DNA from: Porphyrobacter sp. UBA7686
Lineage (GTDB): Bacteria; Pseudomonadota; Alphaproteobacteria; Sphingomonadales; Sphingomonadaceae
Assembly (NCBI GenBank): GCA_002482865.1
Contig: DLGU01000080.1
Coordinates: 1 to 10,254 of the forward strand
Direction: 5' to 3'
DNA length: 10,254 nt
Below, one piece after another: positions 1 to 6,273 of the stretch. A program made the position numbers and the translations under genes. A model generated the notes under the pieces. The model worked only from the letters and a program-made list of their open reading frames with translations. It did no database searches and was not told the origin of the DNA. The stretch's first letter is position 1. Every line of letters starts with the position of its first letter.

Positions 1-225
1 CCGCTCGACCAGAGCGACCTCGCCCGCAGCCTCGGGCCGCAAGCCGTGATCAATGCTGCACACCGCGATCTCACCCGGCAGGGCTGCGTGCGCGAGCAGC
101 AGCAGCGCCAGACTGTCCGGCCCGCCCGAAACCGCGAGGCCCAACGGGCCCGTGCGCTCATCCTCGGGCCACAGCGCCGCCAGATCGGCAGCGAAGCACC
201 GAGGCGCTTTGGCGCTTAGCTGCAC
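1..225 (-). CDS. tilS: tRNA(Ile)-lysidine synthase, N-terminal part (runs off left edge)
   Basis: Cytoplasmic ATP-dependent enzyme that attaches lysine to C34 of the CAU anticodon of tRNA-Ile2, so that the tRNA reads AUA and accepts isoleucine. The 75 visible residues contain the N-type ATP-pyrophosphatase P-loop SGGPDS (residues 33-38) and, 20 residues later, the family segment [10 protein letters not shown] (58-67). Both are seen directly and are diagnostic. The start chosen is a GTG at 225, the only start codon upstream of the P-loop that leaves a normal-length N-terminus ([10 protein letters not shown]...); it lies 10 bases inside the end of cpoB, so the two genes are probably translated in a coupled way. 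The rest of the protein, including the substrate-binding and C-terminal domains, lies beyond the window. Gene order cpoB-tilS is common in alphaproteobacteria, usually followed by ftsH. Confidence 0.9.
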   Translation of the reverse strand, partial: MQLSAKAPRCFAADLAALWPEDERTGPLGLAVSGGPDSLALLLLAHAALPGEIAVCSIDHGLRPEAAGEVALVER

Positions 226-1220
226 TTCACCTTGGCGAGGCTGTTCCTGTATTCGTCAGCCAAGCGCCCGGTCGCGACCAGCGGATAGGTCTCACCAAAT
301 TCGGCGAGCGCGATGCACGCCTTGCGGGTGTCGTTCTTCGCGATCATCGCCTTGCCGAGATAGAGCAGGCTGTCTGGCGCGCGGTCGCCCGCCTTGTTGG
401 CCTGATAGTTCCTGAGGAACCAGCGCGCGGCTTCATCCGGCAGATTGTCGTCGAGGAACGCACGGCCCAGCAGGTTGCGGCCAAAGCTGATGCGCGGATG
501 GTTGGGATATTGTTCGACAAACTTGGTGAGCTGCTGGCGCGCTTCGGGGAAGAACCCGGCGCTCCACAGGCGGAAACCGTAGGAGTATTCGTCATCCCCG
601 GCATCCGCTGTTTGCGGCTTGGTAATCGCTTGCACGGCCGCGAGGCGCGAAGCGCTCGGCGCGGCGATGCTGGCCGCGGGCGTCGGCGTCGGCGCGGGAG
701 CGGTCTGCACCGGTGGGCGCACGGCGGGGAGAGTGGTGGCAGGCGCACTGGTCGGGGCAGGCTGAAATGTCGGCAGGCTCGCACCGGACGACGGCGTCGT
801 GGTGATCGGCATATTGGCCGCCGTCTCCAGCGCGGCGAGCCGCAATTCCATCTGCGAGAGCGCGTTGGCCTGTTCCTCGGAACGGGCGGTCAGCCCGCGC
901 AGCTGCGTCTCCAGCGTGTCGAGCCGCACGAGGATATCGGTCACCGCCGTGCTGGACGGGGCGGCAGGGGAAGACGTCGTCGTCGGCGCAGCAGGATCGC
1001 TACCAGGGCCGATCTGCGGTTCAAAGAAGCGACCATCGCCGCCGGGGAAGACCTTGCGCTGCAACGCACGCACTTCGGCCTCGATCTTGCGGATACGGGC
1101 ATCCGCCGCGCTGTCCTGCGCCAAGGCGGGCGCAGGCGCGGTCATCACCGTGGCGGTGCCAGCGGCGAGCAGCATCGCACCGGCAAGGCGCAGAGCGGGG
1201 GTTCGCAGGAGGGGGGTCAT
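216..1220 (-). CDS. cpoB: Tol-Pal-associated periplasmic protein CpoB (YbgF)
   Basis: Periplasmic coiled-coil/TPR protein which, in studied proteobacteria, links the Tol-Pal machine to peptidoglycan synthesis during outer-membrane constriction. Visible in the 334 residues: a Sec signal peptide (about 1-34, hydrophobic core then ALA before Q35); a short coiled-coil stretch (37-57, [20 protein letters not shown]); a second heptad-rich segment (92-134); a long Pro/Ala/Thr linker (about 137-205); and a C-terminal TPR domain (about 211-325) opening with [20 protein letters not shown], as in YbgF proteins. The N-terminal coiled coil should trimerise and bind TolA, and the TPR domain should bind partners; both are family knowledge. 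The ATG at 1220 is preceded by GGGAG about 11 bases upstream on the minus strand. It lies 126 bases downstream of the rodZ-like gene and overlaps tilS. The tolQRAB-pal genes are not in this window. Confidence 0.9.
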   Translation of the reverse strand: MTPLLRTPALRLAGAMLLAAGTATVMTAPAPALAQDSAADARIRKIEAEVRALQRKVFPGGDGRFFEPQIGPGSDPAAPTTTSSPAAPSSTAVTDILVRLDTLETQLRGLTARSEEQANALSQMELRLAALETAANMPITTTPSSGASLPTFQPAPTSAPATTLPAVRPPVQTAPAPTPTPAASIAAPSASRLAAVQAITKPQTADAGDDEYSYGFRLWSAGFFPEARQQLTKFVEQYPNHPRISFGRNLLGRAFLDDNLPDEAARWFLRNYQANKAGDRAPDSLLYLGKAMIAKNDTRKACIALAEFGETYPLVATGRLADEYRNSLAKVKCS

Positions 1221-1290
1221 GGCGCGTCAGGCTCCCTGTCTATGGCCGCGCATCGTGACGCGGCGCACATGAACGTGTTCCGAATCCCTG

Positions 1291-1326
1291 CCTTGTGCGG
1301 GCCCTCAAGTCGAGAGCCGCACAGGG
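1291..1326 (-). other. Imperfect inverted repeat between rodZ-like gene and cpoB
   Basis: The 10-base arms 1291-1300 and 1317-1326 pair in 9 positions plus one possible G-U wobble around a 16-base loop; the core is TGTGCGG/CCGCACA. It lies just after the rodZ-like stop on the minus strand. No T-run follows it in either direction, so an intrinsic terminator is not supported. It could be an mRNA processing or attenuation structure, or chance in GC-rich DNA. No other signal is evident in the 126-base gap except the weak ribosome-binding site of cpoB. Confidence 0.35.
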
Positions 1327-1346
1327 CCTAATCAACGGGAAAAGGG

Positions 1347-2333
1347 TTAACCGCGCGGTGAAGGCGCCGATTCGCCCGCTCCCGCGGGGTTGCTGGCAGC
1401 AGCGGGAGCGGTTTGCCGCGCTGCCGCGACTTCTGCCGTCGCCGCTGATGGGCTCGCTGTTGCGGTGCGTTGCGTCGTGGTGGGCTGGGGCGGAACAGGC
1501 GAGCGCGCTTGCGACACAGCAGCGGCCTGATCCGCCGGAGCTGCTACGCGCGCCAGCAGCGCTGCGGCCGAAACCTGCACGCCCGAGATCGTTTCAGGCC
1601 GCTCGGAAATCTTGGCCACGGCCTGCCCGCCGACCGTTACCGACAGCGCATCGGGGCGTCCCGTGTTGATCCGGGGATCGGTCGCCGCAGCCGGAACGGT
1701 GACCGCTTCGCCCAGCTTGAGCGTGCGTTCGAGCAATCGCTCCCCGCCCTCTTCATACAGCCGCACCCAGACGCCATCCTCCAGCGCGGTCAGCACCACC
1801 GGGCCGCTCGACGCGGCGGCTGGGGATGCGGCGGGCTTGGCCGCAACCGCCGCGCTGCTGGCCGCAGGTTCGGGGGACAGCAGCGAGCCCGGCTCGGTCC
1901 CGGCGGCGAAATAGGTGTTGAAGAAAGCGAAAGCTCCGATGGCCAGCATCAGCACCGCAGCAGCCGCAGCCCAAGCGAGCCCGGCCGAGGGCAAGCGCGC
2001 CGGATCGCCCGGCTCCATGTCACCCGACGGCACCGAGCGCCGCATCGATCCATCGGCAAGCTCTGCCCGCACGGCGTCGGTGATGACCGCAGGGTCCAAC
2101 CCGACCGCCTTGGCGAAAGTGCGCGAAAAGCCGATCGCATAGGCGCGGCTCGGCAAGCCTTCGAAGTTTTCGTCCTCGATCGCTTCGAGATGGCGCAGCG
2201 GGATGCGGGTTTCGGCAGCGACCTGCGACAGGTCGAGCCGCAAGGCCTCCCGCGCCGCGCGCAAGGTCGCGCCCGGCCCGTGAAGGGGCAATTCCGGCGC
2301 ATTACCGGCGCTGGTGTGATTTTCGCTATCCAT
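1347..2333 (-). CDS. RodZ-like membrane-anchored helix-turn-helix protein (DUF4115)
   Basis: Bitopic inner-membrane protein of the RodZ family. In E. coli RodZ the cytoplasmic HTH binds MreB and helps maintain rod shape. The 328 residues show an N-terminal HTH_25-type domain (about 19-85: GATLRAAREALRLDLSQVA, then IPLRHLEAIEDENFEGLP and the conserved RAYAIGFSRTFAKAVGLD), a single hydrophobic segment (about 117-139), an Ala/Pro-rich linker (about 145-175) and a DUF4115 beta domain (about 178-260: ALEDGVWVRLYEEGGERLL, LKLGEAVTVP). Unlike classic RodZ, about 65 further residues rich in Ala, Pro, Thr and Ser follow the DUF4115 domain. The ATG at 2333 starts MDSENHTS. The gene sits 150 bases after ptsP and 126 before cpoB, on the same strand. 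The family call is strong; equivalence to E. coli rodZ in function is inference, so no symbol is given. Confidence 0.85.
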   Translation of the reverse strand: MDSENHTSAGNAPELPLHGPGATLRAAREALRLDLSQVAAETRIPLRHLEAIEDENFEGLPSRAYAIGFSRTFAKAVGLDPAVITDAVRAELADGSMRRSVPSGDMEPGDPARLPSAGLAWAAAAAVLMLAIGAFAFFNTYFAAGTEPGSLLSPEPAASSAAVAAKPAASPAAASSGPVVLTALEDGVWVRLYEEGGERLLERTLKLGEAVTVPAAATDPRINTGRPDALSVTVGGQAVAKISERPETISGVQVSAAALLARVAAPADQAAAVSQARSPVPPQPTTTQRTATASPSAATAEVAAARQTAPAAASNPAGAGESAPSPRG

Positions 2334-2483
2334 GACCCGGGTCCGCGCCTTCTTCTCGAGGCGTTGAGTGTAAGAGTGTTGTTGAATTGTCCTTGAACGG
2401 GACTCACCCGCTCAGGGGTGTCCTGTCAAGCAGCGCCATAACACGCCAGCCCGCATGGCGCACGCTTCTCCGCAAGGCGGGTG

Positions 2484-4757
2484 TCAATCGTACTCGATAT
2501 CGCGCGCATCGGCCCAGGCCGACAATTCGTCGCGCAGGTTCAGCGACGGATCGGCCAGCCAGCCGGTCATCGCCGCGGTCAGTTCAGCCAGATCGACCTT
2601 GCGCACCAATTCCTTGATCGGGCCGACGGCGGCAGGCGTGATCGAAAGGCGGCGATAGCCGATGCCCATCAAGGCCAGCGCTTCCAACCGGCGCCCGCCC
2701 ATTTCGCCGCACACGCCGATATCGACCCCGCTGCCGACAGCGTTCTGCATCACCCGCCGCAGGAACCGGAGGATCGAGGTGCTGAGCCAGTCATACCGCT
2801 CGGCCAGCTTGGGATTGGCGCGGTCGGCGGCGAACAGGAACTGCGTGAGATCGTTGGTGCCGATCGACAGGAAGCTGAGCTTGGGCAACAGCAGATCGAG
2901 CACTTCGGCAAGCGCGGGCACTTCGAGCATCGCGCCAAACAGGATCCGCTCGGGCAGCAGCTTCTTCTGGGCGCGCAGGTAGATCAGCTGTTCATCGAAC
3001 ACGGCCTTGGCCGCATCAAACTCCCACGGTTCGCTGACCATCGGGAACATCACATAGAGCGAGCGCCCACCCGCCGCTTCGAGCAGCGCGCGCGCCTGGA
3101 TCTTCATCAGGCCTTCTCGTTCCAATGCAAGGCGCAGCGCGCGCCAGCCCATCGCGGGGTTTTCATCCTGCGCAGCTATCTCGGATGCGAGATAGGGCAC
3201 TGACTTGTCACCGCCGATATCGACCGTGCGGAAAATCACCGGCTTGTCACCCGCCGCGTCCAGCACATCGCGGTAAAGCCGCAACTGGCGCTCACGCTGC
3301 GGCAGGGTGGCGGAGACGAGGAACTGGAACTCGGTGCGGAACAGCCCCACCCCGTCCGCACCAGTCATCGCCAGCGCGCTCATATCATCGCGCAGGCCGG
3401 CGTTCATCATAACCTGAATGCGAGTGCCGCAGCGGGTGAAGGGCTCGACATCCCTCAGTGAGGCATAGGCGGCCTGCTTTTCGCGACTCTTGGCGAACCG
3501 CGCCTGAAACGCGTCGGCGACCTGCGGCAACGGGCGGACGATGGCATTGCCGACCGTGGCGTCGAGCAGGATCTCATCGCCTTCACGGATCGTGGTGCGC
3601 ACGCCCTTGGCTCGGCCGATCACCGGCACGTTCATCGCCCGCGCCACGATTACCACATGCGCGGTGAGCGAGCCTTCTTCAAGGATCACGCCCTTCAGCC
3701 GCCGCTTGTCATATTCGAGCAGCTCAGCCGGGCCGAGATTGCGTGCGATCAGGATGGTGTCACGCCTGAGACCTTGCGAGGCGGCGGTGCCCACCTGCCC
3801 GGCGACAATCCGCACCAGCCGGTTCGCCAGATCTTCCAGATCGTGCATCCGGTCGGCGAGCAGCGGATCGTCGATCTCGCGCATCCGCATCCGGGTGTGC
3901 TGCTGGACGCGCTCGATCGCCGCTTCAGCGGTGAGGCCGCTATCGATCGCCTCGTTGATGCGCCGCGACCAGCCTTCGTCGTAGGCGAACATCTTGTAGG
4001 TTTCGAGCACCTCTTCATGCTCGCCGCCCGCGCCGAATTCGGCCTGGCTGGCGAGCGTGTCGATCTGCTCGCGCATCTTGTCGAAGGCCCGATAGACGCG
4101 CTGGCGTTCAAGCTCGGTGTCTTCGGCCATGACCTGCGTGATCTCAACGCGCGGCTGGTGGTAGACCGCATGGCCTGCGCCCAGGCCCTTCACCAGCGTC
4201 AGGCCGGTCAATGTTTGCGGCCCGGTCTGCTCCTGCGTCAGCCCGCGCGCTTCTTCCTCGTCGACCAGTTCGGCGTTGGCGATCAGTTCGCTCAGCACCA
4301 TCGCGGTGGTCTGAAGCGCTTCGATCTCGACTTCTTCATAACGGCGCGGTTCGACATGCTGGACGCACAACACGCCCACCGCGCGGGCGCGGTAGACGAT
4401 CGGGACACCGGCAAAGGAGTGGAACTTTTCCTCGCCCGTTTCGGGGCGGTACTGGAAGTCGGGATGGGCCTTGGCCTCGGCTAGGTTCAACGTCTCGACC
4501 TTCTGCGCAATCGCGCCGGTCAGGCCCTCGCCAATCGCCATGCGGGTAACGTGCACCGCGCTCTGGTTGAGTCCGCGGGTCGCGAACAGCTCCAGCATGC
4601 CTTCGCGCAGCAGGTAGATCGAGCAGACCTCGCTCGACAGGCATTCGCCGATGATTTCGACCACCTGATCAAGCTTGGCCTGCGCGTGCAAACGCGAGGC
4701 CATCACCTCGGTCAGGCGGGTCAGAATCTGGCGAGCGGCGGCTGCGGCGGTCATCAC
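2484..4757 (-). CDS. ptsP: Phosphoenolpyruvate-protein phosphotransferase of the nitrogen PTS (EI-Ntr)
   Basis: Cytoplasmic enzyme that takes phosphate from PEP onto its own histidine and passes it to NPr, the first step of the regulatory (not sugar-transporting) PTS-Ntr. The 757 residues, normal for EI-Ntr, comprise: a GAF sensor domain (about 15-165); a PEP-utiliser N domain (about 188-310) that binds the HPr-like partner; the swivelling phosphohistidine domain (about 330-415) with active-site H367 in GSLTAHVVIVARAMNVPVIG; and the PEP-binding TIM barrel (about 430-735) with GADGVGLFRTEFQFL, DIGGDKSVPY, the SIGTNDLTQF signature (631-640) and C683 in CGEMGG. The residue before the active histidine is Ala rather than the usual Ser. 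The start is either GTG at 4757 or the next codon, ATG at 4754; no strong ribosome-binding site separates them. It follows a YdcH-family gene by 92 bases. The partner genes npr and ptsN are not in the window. Confidence 0.95.
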   Translation of the reverse strand: MMTAAAAARQILTRLTEVMASRLHAQAKLDQVVEIIGECLSSEVCSIYLLREGMLELFATRGLNQSAVHVTRMAIGEGLTGAIAQKVETLNLAEAKAHPDFQYRPETGEEKFHSFAGVPIVYRARAVGVLCVQHVEPRRYEEVEIEALQTTAMVLSELIANAELVDEEEARGLTQEQTGPQTLTGLTLVKGLGAGHAVYHQPRVEITQVMAEDTELERQRVYRAFDKMREQIDTLASQAEFGAGGEHEEVLETYKMFAYDEGWSRRINEAIDSGLTAEAAIERVQQHTRMRMREIDDPLLADRMHDLEDLANRLVRIVAGQVGTAASQGLRRDTILIARNLGPAELLEYDKRRLKGVILEEGSLTAHVVIVARAMNVPVIGRAKGVRTTIREGDEILLDATVGNAIVRPLPQVADAFQARFAKSREKQAAYASLRDVEPFTRCGTRIQVMMNAGLRDDMSALAMTGADGVGLFRTEFQFLVSATLPQRERQLRLYRDVLDAAGDKPVIFRTVDIGGDKSVPYLASEIAAQDENPAMGWRALRLALEREGLMKIQARALLEAAGGRSLYVMFPMVSEPWEFDAAKAVFDEQLIYLRAQKKLLPERILFGAMLEVPALAEVLDLLLPKLSFLSIGTNDLTQFLFAADRANPKLAERYDWLSTSILRFLRRVMQNAVGSGVDIGVCGEMGGRRLEALALMGIGYRRLSITPAAVGPIKELVRKVDLAELTAAMTGWLADPSLNLRDELSAWADARDIEYD

Positions 4758-4849
4758 CGTGCAGGTCTATTCATTCCGCACGACAATTGCAAAAGGCCTG
4801 ATCGCAGCACACCGCCCGTCAGGGGCGTCAGGTGGATAATCCGTGCCGC

Positions 4850-5017
4850 TCAGCAGGCGGCGATCTCTTCCTTCAATCGCAATTTCTGCTTCTTGAGGGC
4901 CTGGATCATCGCGGTGTCGGGCACGGGCCGGGCCATTTCATCGCGCAACCGGGCTTCAAGGCCGGCATGCTTGCTCTGAAGGGCGTGGAGGTGTGACAAC
5001 ACTGCGGTCGATGCCAT
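4850..5017 (-). CDS. YdcH/DUF465-family small coiled-coil protein
   Basis: A 55-residue protein of the YdcH (DUF465, Pfam PF04325) family: two helices, the first with SHLHALQSKHAGLEARLRDE (8-27) and the second with IQALKKQKLRLKEEIA (38-53), which is the conserved family end. These proteins form small helical hairpins; their molecular role is not established. The ATG at 5017 has an excellent ribosome-binding site, AGGAGAA, six bases upstream, which fixes the start. It is read away from a second YdcH-family gene at 5325, so the two share a 307-base upstream region, and it lies 92 bases ahead of ptsP on the same strand and could be its first co-transcribed gene. Both the Lys-rich KKQKLRLK core and the RBS are seen directly. 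Confidence 0.9.
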   Translation of the reverse strand: MASTAVLSHLHALQSKHAGLEARLRDEMARPVPDTAMIQALKKQKLRLKEEIAAC

Positions 5018-5023
5018 TATGCG

Positions 5024-5030
5024 TTCTCCT
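5024..5030 (-). promoter_or_regulatory. Ribosome-binding site of the left YdcH-family gene
   Basis: Minus strand reads AGGAGAA, six bases before the ATG at 5017. It is the strongest Shine-Dalgarno match placed correctly before a start in this window, and it decides the start of this 55-codon gene. Confidence 0.8.
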
Positions 5031-5089
5031 ATCCAAGCGGGGGGATGCCCCCGGAAAGGCGACTCGGCAAACGAAGCGGCCGAGCCGCA

Positions 5090-5104
5090 GGTTTCATTGA
5101 AACC
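5090..5104. promoter_or_regulatory. Perfect palindrome, possible operator
   Basis: GGTTTCATTGAAACC: two 6-base arms around ATT, about 73 bases upstream of the left YdcH-family start and 221 upstream of the right one. The shape fits a binding site for a dimeric regulator, but no regulator is identified and no second copy was seen in the window. Confidence 0.35.
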
Positions 5105-5157
5105 ACAGGCAGCCTAGCTTGCAAAGCCCTGACACATCGTAAATCGGCGCACCTGCC

Positions 5158-5181
5158 CCTGCGCGCGACGAACTGCGCAGG
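5158..5181. other. GC-rich hairpin in the divergent intergenic region
   Basis: CCTGCGC (5158-5164) pairs perfectly with GCGCAGG (5175-5181) around a 10-base loop. No T-run follows, so it is not a standard terminator. It overlaps an alternative pairing of CACCTGC (5150-5156) with GCAGGTG (5177-5183), so two mutually exclusive stems are possible. Confidence 0.4.
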
Positions 5182-5324
5182 TGGATCGCTTAGGCGGATC
5201 GCGCTAAAGCGGGGTGAAATCTGCACCTGCCATCTACCAAATCGCCGCAGGAACGCGTAGCGCACGCCGTGCATTGGTCGCAGGCCAACATGCCGGCGGC
5301 GAAGTGGAAGGATCTGGGGCGAAT

Positions 5325-5534
5325 ATGACCGAGCAGGAGCTCAGGAAAAATCTTGAGTTGCTCAAGACCGAGCATCGCGACCTTGACGCCGCGATTGCCG
5401 CCTTGACCGAGGCGGCACGGGTCAGTGCATCAGCCGACATGCTCCAGATCGCTCGCCTCAAGAAGCGCAAGCTGCGGTTGAGGGACCAGATCGCGATTAT
5501 CGAGGACACGCTACTGCCGGACATCATTGCGTAG
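5325..5534 (+). CDS. YdcH/DUF465-family small protein (second copy)
   Basis: A 69-residue YdcH/DUF465 protein: MTEQELRKNLELLKTEHRDL forms the first helix and ADMLQIARLKKRKLRLRDQI (37-56) the conserved second one, followed by a short acidic end. It shares the L(K)K-x-K-L-R-L core with the gene at 4850-5017 and is probably its paralogue, read in the opposite direction. The ATG at 5325 is chosen because family similarity begins at this methionine. A longer open frame reaches up to an ATG at 5214, but its extra 37 residues are unlike any YdcH protein. Ribosome binding is not ideal: GGAAGGA ends about 12 bases upstream and GGGGCG about two bases upstream. Function is unknown at the family level. 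Downstream DNA drops in GC and holds the oppositely oriented DUF2513 gene. Confidence 0.88.
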   Translation: MTEQELRKNLELLKTEHRDLDAAIAALTEAARVSASADMLQIARLKKRKLRLRDQIAIIEDTLLPDIIA

Positions 5535-5543
5535 GTCTTTGCA

Positions 5544-5560
5544 GCTACATTTGGTGTAGC
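5544..5560. other. Short hairpin between convergent genes
   Basis: GCTACA-TTTGG-TGTAGC, a perfect 6-bp stem starting 10 bases after the stop of the plus-strand YdcH-family gene. There is no T-run on either strand, so a role as a bidirectional transcription end is only a possibility. Confidence 0.3.
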
Positions 5561-5570
5561 GGGACAACGC

Positions 5571-5601
5571 CTTCTGGAGTTTTTGAAAAGAACTTCTGGA
5601 G
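5571..5601. repeat. Direct repeat CTTCTGGAG at the edge of the low-GC segment
   Basis: CTTCTGGAG occurs at 5571-5579 and again at 5593-5601, separated by 13 mostly A/T bases (TTTTTGAAAAGAA), just before the DUF2513 stop codon at 5611. It lies where GC content falls. It could be an insertion or slippage scar or chance; no matching copy was found at the other end of the segment. Confidence 0.35.
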
Positions 5602-5610
5602 CACCTCATC

Positions 5611-5982
5611 CTATCCGAGGGCGAGGCCGAGCTCCGCAGCCTTTTGCTTGATAGCCCCTTTCGCGAGCTCGCCCATTAGGCCGATTGACCAGCTACCAAG
5701 CTGACCAGCCCCGCTTTTGGTCTTCTCCCAAATCTTCCCATCTCGGATGGTCTCAAGGAACTCGTGCCCGTCCCATGTTAGCGTAATACCGGAAAACACG
5801 ACCGCAGAGCCATGGGAGCGGCTGAATGGTTGCCTGAGCAACCCAGCTTCAACCAAGAGGTGGGTGTGACCCTTTACAAGCTCCGGATCACGCCCGTCGA
5901 TCAACACCGCATCCCTCAGGTGCATTGGCGCAGCTTCAACAGCGAGAAGGATGTCTCGCACCAGGTCCATATCTCTCTTCAT
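5611..5982 (-). CDS. DUF2513 domain protein of unknown function
   Basis: A 123-residue soluble protein recognised as DUF2513 by its start (MKRDMDLVRDILLAVE), a central helix pair (PELVKGHTHLLVEAGLL, 33-49) and the block ITLTWDGHEFLETIRDGKIW (66-85), followed by a Gly/Lys-rich end. The arrangement of helices with a GLL turn and a strand before TWDGHEF resembles a winged-helix fold, but no DNA contact residues can be claimed. DUF2513 proteins occur sporadically in bacteria and their phages; no function is established. The ATG at 5982 is chosen because DUF2513 proteins characteristically begin MKRDMDLVR; the frame stays open far upstream, antisense to the DUF1465 gene, without coding character. 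The start overlaps the stop of a short upstream frame as ATGA. Local GC (53-60%) is well below that of flanking genes, suggesting recent acquisition. Confidence 0.85.
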   Translation of the reverse strand: MKRDMDLVRDILLAVEAAPMHLRDAVLIDGRDPELVKGHTHLLVEAGLLRQPFSRSHGSAVVFSGITLTWDGHEFLETIRDGKIWEKTKSGAGQLGSWSIGLMGELAKGAIKQKAAELGLALG

Positions 5983-6101
5983 GGCCCCGAGATTATCAGC
6001 TCCCGCGCCGGAGTCACCTTGCCGTTTGCGCGATAGCTGAGAGAAGCCTCCTCCATCTCGAACCCCGCGAAGAGCTCGCGCACCTCTGGCCGGCCATTCA
6101 T
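5979..6101 (-). CDS. Possible 40-codon gene coupled to the DUF2513 gene
   Basis: An open frame MNGRPEVRELFAGFEMEEAS... ending in TGA, whose last bases form an ATGA overlap with the DUF2513 start. Counted by hand over its 40 codons, GC is about 65% at position 1, 45% at position 2 and 78% at position 3, the pattern of a real gene in GC-rich DNA. I do not recognise the product. The start is uncertain: the frame continues upstream through another ATG near 6161, where codon use turns poor, and an AGGAGG near 6134-6139 (minus) has no start codon at proper distance. It could be a genuine leader gene, or the 3' remnant of a longer gene lost at the edge of the low-GC insert. Confidence 0.4.
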   Translation of the reverse strand: MNGRPEVRELFAGFEMEEASLSYRANGKVTPARELIISGP

Positions 6102-6223
6102 CGACAGAATGAAACGATCCTGAAGCCCTCCTGAGAGGCAGCAGCGCGACAAACCAACCATGGTTAACAGTCCAGCAATTCTGTGCCCTGCCGGGACGAG
6201 ACCAAAAATTGCTTGGAAAGTAA

Positions 6224-6237
6224 CCATAGCGATATGG
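6224..6237. promoter_or_regulatory. Small palindrome upstream of the DUF1465 gene
   Basis: CCATA-GCGA-TATGG, a 5-bp inverted repeat 37 bases before the DUF1465 ATG. A 10-base palindrome AACCATGGTT lies at 6156-6165. TTGCTT at 6209-6214 could serve as a weak -35 element for the DUF1465 gene, but no clear -10 follows at standard spacing. The promoters of both the DUF1465 and DUF2513 genes are expected in about 6102-6273. Confidence 0.3.
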
Positions 6238-6273
6238 CGGTGAAGCGCGCGGCGACGTAGCTTGCGGCGCAAT

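Larger units (their letters stand above)
5018..5324. other. Shared upstream region of two divergent YdcH-family genes
   Basis: No credible gene is seen in these 307 bases; the open frames here lack family resemblance and run through palindromes. Content: the AGGAGAA ribosome-binding site of the left gene (5024-5030, minus); a short G5/C5 hairpin near 5040-5053; a perfect palindrome GGTTTCATTGAAACC (5090-5104); a GC-rich hairpin (5158-5181); and three copies of a CACCTGC core (GCACCTGCC at 5149-5157 and 5223-5231, inverted GCAGGTG at 5177-5183). I could not identify convincing -35/-10 pairs. It probably holds the promoters of both genes. Confidence 0.6.

Noticed and set aside
1291..1326. Inverted repeat as an intrinsic terminator for the rodZ-like gene
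   Set aside because: No T-run follows the stem on the minus strand, so it is listed only as an inverted repeat.
498..1331. Long plus-strand open frame opposite cpoB
   Set aside because: Arg/Gly-rich composition typical of antisense shadows in GC-rich DNA; the minus-strand CpoB frame has a signal peptide and TPR motifs.
5040..5053. G5/C5 hairpin as a terminator
   Set aside because: It lies upstream of a start rather than after a gene end, has a three-base loop and no T-run.
5029..5274. Open frames on both strands between the divergent YdcH-family genes
   Set aside because: No family resemblance, no supporting ribosome-binding sites, and they run across palindromes; better read as regulatory DNA.
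5214..5324. N-terminal extension of the second YdcH-family gene
   Set aside because: The 37 extra residues lie in intergenic sequence and do not resemble the family, which begins at the ATG at 5325.
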